In this document: positions 7,643-14,287 of the stretch, in pieces
Layout of the letters: the number at the start of each line of letters is the position of its first letter
Numbering within the stretch: position 1 is the stretch's first letter
Notes under the pieces: model-generated
Databases searched by the model: none
What the model was told of the DNA's origin: nothing
The model's input: the letters and a program-made list of their open reading frames with translations, nothing else
Source: JBGPHT01 sp041484525
GTDB taxonomy: Bacteria > Acidobacteriota > Terriglobia > Bryobacterales > Bryobacteraceae
Direction: 5' to 3'
Assembly (NCBI GenBank): GCA_041484525.1
Contig: JBGPHT010000057.1
Span: 1-44,396, forward strand
Length of the DNA: 44,396 nucleotides
Translations under genes and position numbers: made by a program

Positions 7643-8157
7643 AAATCATCTCTTCTCACGAAGTCTACAAGTGTGCCCTGTTCCGTGTGACGGACGACCG
7701 GGCCGTCGACCCTAAGGCCGGTTTCGAGATCCAGCGCTCCGTGGTCCGCCACGCCGGCTCGGCCGTGATGATGGCGGTGGATGAAAAGAAACGCGTGCTG
7801 CTGGTGCGCCAATACCGCTTGCCCGCGGACCAATATCTGTGGGAGCTGCCCGCCGGGAAAGTGGACCCGGGCGAAACGCCTCTGCAAGCTGCGAAGCGCG
7901 AGCTGATTGAAGAGACCGGCTATCGCGCGCGCGCCTGGAAAAAGCTGGCGAGTTTCTGGGTGAGCCCCGGCTACGTGCAGGAGAAGATGACGATCTACCT
8001 GGCGACGAATCTGAAGGCAGGCGCTGCAACCCCGATGGAGGACGAGCGCATCGAGCCGAGGTGGTTCACGCCGCAGGAATTGTCGCGAATGATCGGCAGC
8101 GGGAAGATGGAAGACGCGAAGACGATCGTCGGTTTTCTGATGTGGCGGCACCGGTAG
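7639..8157 (+). CDS. nudF: Nudix hydrolase, ADP-ribose pyrophosphatase type
   Basis: The 172-residue protein has a complete Nudix box, GKVDPGETPLQAAKRE followed by LIEETGY (residues 73-95), which supplies the Mg-binding glutamates. The flanks VRQYRLPADQYLWELPAG and the C-terminal half match the ADP-sugar pyrophosphatase branch (NudF/YqkG), which cleaves ADP-ribose to AMP and ribose 5-phosphate. Its ATG overlaps the polX stop in ATGA (7639-7642), so the two are translationally coupled. The pairing of a repair polymerase with ADP-ribose clearance may be only operonic. Substrate choice within the family is not certain from sequence. Confidence 0.85.
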   Translation: MKIISSHEVYKCALFRVTDDRAVDPKAGFEIQRSVVRHAGSAVMMAVDEKKRVLLVRQYRLPADQYLWELPAGKVDPGETPLQAAKRELIEETGYRARAWKKLASFWVSPGYVQEKMTIYLATNLKAGAATPMEDERIEPRWFTPQELSRMIGSGKMEDAKTIVGFLMWRHR

Positions 8158-8206
8158 AATTCGGGTAAACTCGATAGTTGGCGTGCGTCCTGCGCCCCCG
8201 CCGAGA

Positions 8207-8283
8207 GGGCTTGTAGCTCAGTTGGTTAGAGCGCCTGCTTCACACGCAGGAGGTCCACAGTTCGAGTCTGTGCAAGCCCACCA
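8207..8283 (+). tRNA. tRNA-Val, anticodon CAC
   Basis: A complete cloverleaf of 77 bases is seen. Acceptor GGGCTTG (8207-8213) pairs with CAAGCCC (8273-8279). The D-arm is around AGCTCAGTTGGTTAGAGC. The anticodon stem CCTGC/GCAGG encloses loop TTCACAC, giving anticodon CAC. The T-arm contains TTCGAGT. Discriminator A (8280) is followed by an encoded CCA (8281-8283). It reads GUG valine codons, which are common in this high-GC DNA. No prophage or integrase lies next to its 3' end. Confidence 0.95.
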
Positions 8284-8411
8284 TTGAAAAATCTTGTGCG
8301 GCTCACGGGTGAAAAAACTGCGTCCCGCCCTCCTGATGCTATTCTACAAGCCAGAATGTCGGGAATCCGAGGCGAACGGACGTGTAAAATGGCATCGAGC
8401 GTCGGAAGGCT

Positions 8412-9713
8412 ATGAAAGAAGAATCAACGAATTTCGAACGTCGTAATTTTCTCAAAGGTACGGGCGGGGCGCTGGGCGCCGCAATCGCTACCGGATTTCC
8501 TGCGATCATCCAGGCGCAAACCGTTACCAATGCCATCAAAATCGGCTTGGTCGGTTGTGGAGGCCGCGGGAGCGGGGCAGCTTCCCAGGCGTTGCAGGCG
8601 GATGACTATACCGAGCTAACGGCGGTAGCGGACATCGATCAGCCGCAAATCGATCAATGCCTCCAGGCGTTGAAGCGGGTCGCAAAGATCGCCGATCGAG
8701 TGAAGACCGAACCGGCGAAGCAGTTTCTCGGCCTCGATGCCTACCAAAAGGTGGTCGGGAGCGGAGTCGATGTCGTGCTGCTGGCGACGCCGCCGGGCTT
8801 TCGTCCCCTCCATCTGGCCTCCTGCATCGCCGCGAATAAGCACGTCTTCTGCGAGAAGCCCATCGCTACCGATGCGCCCGGTGTCCGCTCGGTATTGGAC
8901 ACCGCGGAGAAGGCGAAGGCCAAGAACCTGTCGCTGGTCGCGGGTTTTTGCTGGCGCTATAGCAACATGATTCAGGAAACGTTCCAGAACGTGGAAGGCG
9001 GAGCGATCGGAAAGCTTCTGGCCTACTACGCCACCTATTACACGAGCCCGGTGAAGCCCATGCCGGCGGCCAGCATCCGTCCCGCCGGTATGAGCGACGT
9101 GGAGTGGCAGATCCGCAACTGGTACAACTTCGTGTGGTTATGCGGAGACAGTATTGTCGAGCAGGCAATCCATAGCGTGGACAAGATCGCGTGGGCGATG
9201 CATGATGAACCTCCGCTGAGTTGCGTAGGCGTGGGCGGGCGCGCCATCCCAGCCGAAGGCGGCAACATCTACGACCACTTTGAGGTCAACTACCTTTACC
9301 CGAACGGCGTGCGCGCGTTCCTGGCCAACCGGCAGATTACCGGCTGTTACAACGAGACCTCCGATTACATGCTCGGTGGCGACGGCACCTGCACCATCGG
9401 CCGGGGTCCGGTGCCACGGATTGAAGGCAAGACGAACTGGACCTTTACCGGCCAGCAATACAACATGTATCAGCGGGAGCACGATCTGCTTTTCGCCGCC
9501 GTTCGCAAGAACCAGCCAATCAACGACGGCAAACGCATGGCGACCAGCACACTGCTCGGGATCATGGGCCGGATGGCAGCCTACACCGGCCAGCAGGTAA
9601 CTTGGGATCAGGCGATGAACTCGCAGGACCGGCTTGTCCCCGAGAATCTGGATTGGAAGGGCAAGCTCGATGTGCGGCCGCGCGCCGAGCCTGGTGTCAC
9701 CAAGCTGATTTGA
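8412..9713 (+). CDS. Exported Gfo/Idh/MocA family oxidoreductase (Tat signal)
   Basis: The 433-residue protein begins with a twin-arginine signal (RRNFLKG, residues 10-16, then a hydrophobic stretch). The Rossmann nucleotide motif GLVGCGGRGSG lies at 45-55, and the EKP motif that carries the family's catalytic lysine is at 148-150. Such enzymes oxidise or reduce sugars and cyclitols with NAD(P). Export by Tat implies a pre-folded, cofactor-loaded enzyme in the periplasm, as is known for many Acidobacteria and Planctomycetes paralogues. GGAAGG precedes the ATG by only two bases, which is closer than usual. It starts a three-gene run with a SUMF1-fold protein and ApbE. The substrate cannot be told. 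Confidence 0.88.
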   Translation: MKEESTNFERRNFLKGTGGALGAAIATGFPAIIQAQTVTNAIKIGLVGCGGRGSGAASQALQADDYTELTAVADIDQPQIDQCLQALKRVAKIADRVKTEPAKQFLGLDAYQKVVGSGVDVVLLATPPGFRPLHLASCIAANKHVFCEKPIATDAPGVRSVLDTAEKAKAKNLSLVAGFCWRYSNMIQETFQNVEGGAIGKLLAYYATYYTSPVKPMPAASIRPAGMSDVEWQIRNWYNFVWLCGDSIVEQAIHSVDKIAWAMHDEPPLSCVGVGGRAIPAEGGNIYDHFEVNYLYPNGVRAFLANRQITGCYNETSDYMLGGDGTCTIGRGPVPRIEGKTNWTFTGQQYNMYQREHDLLFAAVRKNQPINDGKRMATSTLLGIMGRMAAYTGQQVTWDQAMNSQDRLVPENLDWKGKLDVRPRAEPGVTKLI

Positions 9714-9714
9714 G

Positions 9715-10752
9715 ATGCGACCGGCATTCGCGGTGGCGATAGTAGCGTGGACGTTCGTCACGCCTGCCGCTTACGAGCAGACGGCAAGCAGTCCCGGCGA
9801 AGCCAATGAGCGCGCCAACGTGCGTCGCATCTACGACCGCATACAGGGACACCAGCCCAAGGCAACCCGCGAGGCATATAAGGTAACGATTCCGAACACG
9901 ACGATCTCCTATTCTATGGTTCCCATCCCAGCGGGCGAGTTCACCATGGGCTCCGGTGAAGGCGATCTACAGCGCAAGAAGGACGAACAGCCGCCGCGCC
10001 AGGTACGGGTCGACGCCTTCTGGATGCAGACCCATGAAGTGACCTGGGACGAGTATCGGCTGTTCATGTTCGCCAGCCAGGGCGGCGAAGCATCGCATGC
10101 GGATGCGGTGGTAGATGCGGTGAGCCGGCCGACGCGCCCCTACGTGGAGATGAGCTTCGGTATGGGCCTCGACGGCTTTCCCGCAATCAGCATGACGCAG
10201 CACGCCGCCAACAAGTACGCCGAGTGGCTGAGCGCCAGGACTGGCGAGTTCTATCGCTTGCCGACCGAAGCCGAATGGGAATACGCTTGCCGTGCCGGCT
10301 CCACGACGACGTACTTCTTTGGCAACGACGCTTCGAAGCTCGGCGACTACGCATGGTATGCCGGTAACAGCCAAGGCAAATACCATCAGGTTGCAACCAA
10401 AACGCCGAATGCCTGGGGCCTGTATGACATGCTCGGCAATGTCATGGAATGGACGCTCGACCAGTATGCGGCTTACGATCCGGGCGCCAAAGTGAACCCG
10501 TGGATTCGGGCGTCCCAACCGTACCCGCATGCGGTGCGCGGCGGCTCCTGGAACGATCCAGCCGACATGCTGCGCTGTGCCGCGCGGGTCGCCTCCGATC
10601 CATCCTGGAAGCAGCAGGACCCGCAGTTGCCGAAAAGCATCTGGTATCACACCGATGCCCAGTGGCTCGGGTTCCGGCTGGTTCGTCCGGTAAAGGTTCC
10701 GAGCGCCGAAGAGATGTACCGGTATTGGAACAGCGGGCAGGAGCGTGACTAG
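9715..10752 (+). CDS. Exported SUMF1/FGE-sulfatase-domain protein without catalytic cysteines
   Basis: The 345-residue protein has an N-terminal signal (about residues 1-20). A formylglycine-generating-enzyme fold follows, running from MVPIPAGEFTMGS through YRLPTEAEWEYACRAG, YDMLGNVMEWT and VRGGSWNDPADMLRCAAR to the final GFRLVRP. In true formylglycine-generating enzymes a cysteine pair lies just after the RGGS motif (GGSYMCHRSYC in the human protein). Here that stretch is GGSWNDPADML, with no cysteine, so sulfatase activation is unlikely. Relatives of this kind act as binding or structural domains or as EgtB-like oxygenases. The ATG follows the oxidoreductase stop by one base, so the two are coupled. 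Confidence 0.85.
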   Translation: MRPAFAVAIVAWTFVTPAAYEQTASSPGEANERANVRRIYDRIQGHQPKATREAYKVTIPNTTISYSMVPIPAGEFTMGSGEGDLQRKKDEQPPRQVRVDAFWMQTHEVTWDEYRLFMFASQGGEASHADAVVDAVSRPTRPYVEMSFGMGLDGFPAISMTQHAANKYAEWLSARTGEFYRLPTEAEWEYACRAGSTTTYFFGNDASKLGDYAWYAGNSQGKYHQVATKTPNAWGLYDMLGNVMEWTLDQYAAYDPGAKVNPWIRASQPYPHAVRGGSWNDPADMLRCAARVASDPSWKQQDPQLPKSIWYHTDAQWLGFRLVRPVKVPSAEEMYRYWNSGQERD

Positions 10753-11785
10753 CACGAGCCTCCGATGGCTTCTGCTATCGGCCTGGCTCGTCTGCCCAGG
10801 ACGCACGCCGGCGGCGGACTTGAAGCTGTTTGAGGCGGTCGAGCCGCACATGGGGACGCTGGTTCGTATCCAGGTGTATGCGGCCGGCGAGCAGCGGGCA
10901 GCGGCCGCATTTCGCGCTGCCTTCGATCGCATTTCTCAACTCGACGCTACGCTCTCGGATTACAAACCGGACAGCGAGTTGAATCGGATTTCCCGTACCG
11001 CCATCGGCCGGCCAGTCGAAGTCAGCCTGGATCTGTTCCGCGTGCTTGCGGCATCCCAGCAGCTCGCCCGGGAGACCGGCGGTGCATTCGACGTAACGCT
11101 GGGGCCGGTCACTCGGTTGTGGCGGCAGGCGCGGAAAGAGAATCGCCTCCCGGATGACGCGGAACTGCGTGAAGCCTCCGGCCGGTGCGGTTATCGAAAG
11201 CTACATCTCGACCCGGCGGGGATGACCGTGACGCTCGACCAGTCGGGGATGCAACTGGATGCCGGTGGGATCGCCAAAGGCTACGCCGCCGGCGAAGCAC
11301 TCCTTGTCTTGACACAGCTTGGGATTCGGAGGGCATTAGTAGCGGCAAGCGGCGACCTTGCGATCGGCGACCCGCCGCCGGGGCAACACGGTTGGCGAAT
11401 CGGCATCGACTCACTAGGCCGCGCGGAGACCGGGCCGACCCGGGTTCTGGAACTATCGAACGCCGCGGTCTCTACCTCTGGCGATGCGGAGCAGCACCTC
11501 GATTCCGGCGGAGAGAGATATTCGCATATCATCGATCCGGAGACCGGAATGGGCCTGACGCGCCCGATCGCGGTCACCATTGTAGCGGGTCATGGAATGG
11601 ATGCGGATGGACTCGCGACCGCGGTGAGCGTCATGGGGCCGGATCGCGGGATGGACTTCATCGAGAGGCAATCGGGCGTGGCGGCGCTGCTGGTGACGGG
11701 GGGTGGCAACACGGTGCGCGTTCTCGAATCGTCACGCTGGTCCGCGATTGGCGCCCTGGTCGTTGGCCGTCACCCCTGGCGGTAA
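10745..11785 (+). CDS. apbE: FAD:protein FMN transferase (ApbE family)
   Basis: The 346-residue exported protein has the ApbE landmarks: MGTLVRIQVYA near the N-terminus, DATLSDYKPDSELNRIS, the flavin-binding QLDAGGIAKGYA, VSTSGDAEQ, YSHIIDPETG, and the metal-site text DADGLATAVSVMG. ApbE attaches FMN to threonine or serine in exported proteins. The GTG start at 10745 overlaps the stop of the SUMF1-fold gene (GTGACTAG). The signal peptide contains a cysteine (LVC), but the lipobox is imperfect, so I would not call it a lipoprotein. The last 54 bases overlap the convergent DUF1080 gene. No obvious flavinylation substrate is encoded nearby, so the target is elsewhere or is not recognised. Confidence 0.9.
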   Translation: MTSTSLRWLLLSAWLVCPGRTPAADLKLFEAVEPHMGTLVRIQVYAAGEQRAAAAFRAAFDRISQLDATLSDYKPDSELNRISRTAIGRPVEVSLDLFRVLAASQQLARETGGAFDVTLGPVTRLWRQARKENRLPDDAELREASGRCGYRKLHLDPAGMTVTLDQSGMQLDAGGIAKGYAAGEALLVLTQLGIRRALVAASGDLAIGDPPPGQHGWRIGIDSLGRAETGPTRVLELSNAAVSTSGDAEQHLDSGGERYSHIIDPETGMGLTRPIAVTIVAGHGMDADGLATAVSVMGPDRGMDFIERQSGVAALLVTGGGNTVRVLESSRWSAIGALVVGRHPWR

Positions 11786-12463
11786 TTCCATGATCTTGAT
11801 GTTGCGAAAATGGATTTCCGCTCCTTCCGATTCCAGGCAAAGGTAACCCTTCCTTTGCGTCGCTCCGCGGATACCGTTGACGAACTTGCCGTTCACGGAA
11901 AGCTTGATCACGCCATCGACGGCGACGACATCGTAGGTGTTCCATTCCCCCCGGCCCTTGCAGCGGTTCTCGATGGACATGCTCCGCTCGCCCCGTGGGT
12001 TATCCGGCACGATCTTCACGCCATCGACACCGAAGAGCTCGCCATGCACGTAGGCGAGAGGTGGAGTCTTTCCGTCCCGCTGGTTCAGTTTTGGCCAGTC
12101 CAATTCGAGCATCTGGACCTCGATGCCGTTAGGCAGGCGGCTGCTTGGATTCGGGCTGGCGTTGCTCCATGCGAACACTCCGGAATTCCCTCCCGGTTCT
12201 ATGTGCATCCATTCGATGTGGAGGATGAAATTCTCGTACTGCTTTTCGGTCCGCATGACTCCGATGGGATGTCCGGAACAGATCAGGATGCTGTCCCGGA
12301 TCCGCCAGGTGTCATCGGCGGTATTGACGTTCACCCACCCGGCCAGGTCCCTCCCGTTGAATAGATCCACGAACTCGGGAACCGGAGTGGCTCTCCCCCG
12401 GCGACCGCCGGCAAGCAGCAGGAGCCAAACCAAAAGTATTACGGCCGAAAGTCGTTTCCTCAT
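11732..12463 (-). CDS. Exported DUF1080 (3-keto-disaccharide hydrolase-type) protein
   Basis: The 243-residue protein has a hydrophobic signal (residues 5-18) followed by a concanavalin-like DUF1080 domain. Its opening FVDLFNGRDLAGWVNV is the family hallmark, with NFILHIEWMH, GNSGVFAW and the closing IHFRNIKIMEL. DUF1080 proteins bind glycans or hydrolyse 3-keto sugars made by Gfo/Idh-type dehydrogenases, which fits the oxidoreductase gene upstream in the same run. The start is clear: GGAGG lies six bases before ATG 12463. The gap to the IclR gene is 15 bases. Its 3' end overlaps apbE on the other strand by 54 bases, leaving no room for a conventional terminator. Confidence 0.88.
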   Translation of the reverse strand: MRKRLSAVILLVWLLLLAGGRRGRATPVPEFVDLFNGRDLAGWVNVNTADDTWRIRDSILICSGHPIGVMRTEKQYENFILHIEWMHIEPGGNSGVFAWSNASPNPSSRLPNGIEVQMLELDWPKLNQRDGKTPPLAYVHGELFGVDGVKIVPDNPRGERSMSIENRCKGRGEWNTYDVVAVDGVIKLSVNGKFVNGIRGATQRKGYLCLESEGAEIHFRNIKIMELPPGVTANDQGANRGPA

Positions 12464-12478
12464 TGTGCACCTCCGAGG

Positions 12479-13309
12479 CTACTGCCGGCTCAACATGTCC
12501 CGCGCATCTGGACCAGGCTCCGCGGAGCCGTTCTGTTGGACACGGAAGGCCGCGAGATCGAGGTCCCTGGTGATCGCTTGACTGGTCTGCCGGATACCCG
12601 CTATCATCGCTCTCTTTTTTTCGCTGGAGCAGCGGGCCATGGGCGCACTCAAGCTGACAGCAGCGAACACTGCTCCCACCGAATCGAAGATCGGAGCGCC
12701 AACCAGCAGTGCGCCGACGACCGTCTCTTCGTTGTTGATCGAGTATCCGCGACGGCGAACTTTGGCAAGTTCCACGGCCACGTCCGCACGCCTGGTGAGG
12801 GTATGTCCAGTGAATCGCCGCAGCTTAGCATCGTGAAGCAGCGTGTCCAATTCCTGGGCCGGAAGATGAGCGGCAATCGCTTTACCCAGGGCGGTAGCGT
12901 GCACCGGACAGCGATCGCCGATATCGAAGGACAGCCGCAACCGATGGCCGGCTTCCGCCACATACACTATGATGACCGCTGTTCTTCGGCGCTCAGCCAA
13001 CCAGACCGACTCCTGGAGCCTGTCGCGCAAACCTAAGAGATGCGGGCGCGCAATATTGATGAGAGTGGGGCGTACGGCGGGCCGCCGTACCAGGCCGCAC
13101 ATCTTCAAGGTGAGCCGGTAACTGCCTTCACCAGTCTGTTCGACATAGCCGCTCTCCCGGAGCGTGTACAGAATGCGAAAGACCGAGCTCTTGACCAAGC
13201 CAACCTTAGCCGTGACGTCTTTCAGACTCACACCGCTCTCACTAGGTTGCAAGGCCTCCAGAACTTTCATGACCTTCACTACCAAATCGATGTGATTCCG
13301 TGCCGGCAT
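12479..13309 (-). CDS. IclR-family transcriptional regulator
   Basis: The 276-residue protein has an N-terminal winged helix-turn-helix (SLKDVTAKVGLVKSSVFRIL, then the wing YVEQTGEGSYRLT). The IclR effector domain follows (VHATALGKAIAAHL, FTGHTLTRRADV, RRRGYSINNEETVVGALLVG). I chose ATG 13309 because AGGAG precedes it by four bases. A longer frame to 13372 exists but lacks such a site and would overlap the GNAT gene. IclR regulators control sugar-acid, pectin and aromatic catabolism and often bind divergent promoters. A TGGAA-N4-TTCCA dyad at 21754-21767, between the two catabolic runs, is a good candidate operator. That link is inference. Confidence 0.9.
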   Translation of the reverse strand: MPARNHIDLVVKVMKVLEALQPSESGVSLKDVTAKVGLVKSSVFRILYTLRESGYVEQTGEGSYRLTLKMCGLVRRPAVRPTLINIARPHLLGLRDRLQESVWLAERRRTAVIIVYVAEAGHRLRLSFDIGDRCPVHATALGKAIAAHLPAQELDTLLHDAKLRRFTGHTLTRRADVAVELAKVRRRGYSINNEETVVGALLVGAPIFDSVGAVFAAVSLSAPMARCSSEKKRAMIAGIRQTSQAITRDLDLAAFRVQQNGSAEPGPDARDMLSRQ

Positions 13310-13358
13310 CCGTCTCCTGACCTCCTCACTTGTCGTAACCCATGTCGTCCATACCCGA

Positions 13359-14180
13359 TCATCCGTATTCAAAGCCTGCGATGGCGAAGACTTTCGATGA
13401 ATCGGAACTTGCGACGGCTCCGTTACGCGGTAGCGTCATGCGGGTAAGCCGGCGCGCCGGGGAAAAACCAAACTCAGTGGCCAGGCGGACCGCCTCGGTA
13501 TTTTCGGGCAACAGGTCCCAATACGTCTGCTCGCCGCCGTGCCTCGCCAGGAACCATTCCACCAGCGGCTGAGCCGCACTCGCCGACGTGGCAATGCAAG
13601 GTCCGAAGTACTCGGCGTCCGTGCCGGGCCGGCGCATCGCAAATCCCGCTTCCGGCACCTTGGCGGCGCCGGCACGCGCCAGTTGGTGGAGCAACTGGCC
13701 GCGATCGGCGCTGAAGATTTCGCGATCCAACGCGAGGTCGAAGCCGGGATCGAGCGGCAGCGACGCCGTCGACAGGCCGGGCTGGCGCGCCCAGCGCTCG
13801 ATGCGGCATTCATCGATGAAGCCGACGCTCCGGTAGAGTTGGGTTCCCATATCGGTCGCGTCGAGTTTGATTTGCGACACGGCGCTGGTGTCGAGGAAAT
13901 CCAGCACTCGATTCATCAGCAGCCTCGCGAAACCCCGCCTGCGATACTCGTGTGCCGTGAGCACCATTCCCACCCAGGCCAATTCGCGGTTGTAACAGAT
14001 GGCCGTCGTAGTCGTGACCACCACGCCATCGCACTCCACACAGAAGCACCCCTCGGGAGAGAGCGCGAGCATGCGGAACCAGTCCTGCTCCGTCTGATTC
14101 CAGCCAGCGGCCGCCGTCAAGCGCATGGCATCCGGGATATCGGAAAAACACAGGCGCCTTACGAGGGGATTGCGGGCCAT
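13359..14180 (-). CDS. GNAT-family N-acetyltransferase, two-lobed
   Basis: The 273-residue protein carries an N-terminal GNAT fold. VGMVLTAHEYRRRGFARLL (about residues 70-88) holds the acetyl-CoA pyrophosphate loop R-R-x-G-x-A, followed by KLDATDMGTQLYRSVGF. The C-terminal half (about 140-273) has the form of a second GNAT-like lobe, with PLVEWFLARHGG and a late LATEFGFSPARRLTRM, as in YitH-like two-domain acetyltransferases. The acceptor is unknown. It lies in the leftward run between the BNR and IclR genes. It probably has its own promoter, since a 107-base gap with a -10-like TATAGT and a dyad lies upstream. Confidence 0.82.
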   Translation of the reverse strand: MARNPLVRRLCFSDIPDAMRLTAAAGWNQTEQDWFRMLALSPEGCFCVECDGVVVTTTTAICYNRELAWVGMVLTAHEYRRRGFARLLMNRVLDFLDTSAVSQIKLDATDMGTQLYRSVGFIDECRIERWARQPGLSTASLPLDPGFDLALDREIFSADRGQLLHQLARAGAAKVPEAGFAMRRPGTDAEYFGPCIATSASAAQPLVEWFLARHGGEQTYWDLLPENTEAVRLATEFGFSPARRLTRMTLPRNGAVASSDSSKVFAIAGFEYG

Positions 14181-14220
14181 TGCGTCACCGGATTACGCTG
14201 AATTGCTCTCCGAAGACCGT

Positions 14221-14260
14221 ACTATAACACAGTGAATTATGGAATCAGAATGGGTTCTGA
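14221..14260 (-). promoter_or_regulatory. Possible internal promoter and dyad upstream of the GNAT gene
   Basis: In the 107-base gap between the BNR gene and the GNAT gene, the minus strand holds TATAGT (14226-14221) as a fair -10. A perfect inverted repeat TCAGAA-TGGG-TTCTGA lies at 14245-14260, at about the -35 region. No strong -35 hexamer is seen and no T-run follows the dyad, so an operator or a weak processing hairpin are both possible. It could allow the GNAT and IclR genes to be expressed apart from the receptor genes. Confidence 0.35.
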
Positions 14261-14287
14261 CAAGCAGAATCACGTTTCTCTTTCCAA

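Noticed and set aside
7036..8151. Minus-strand frame of 371 codons across the polX end and the nudix gene
   Set aside because: Antisense text of two genes with clear motifs on the + strand. No recognisable domain.
8207..8411. tRNA-Val as an attachment site of a mobile element
   Set aside because: No integrase gene and no repeat of the tRNA 3' end was noticed in the following sequence; the genes that follow look native.
13310..13372. Longer start of the IclR regulator
   Set aside because: The 21 extra residues have no ribosome site and would overlap the GNAT gene. ATG 13309 has AGGAG at a good distance.
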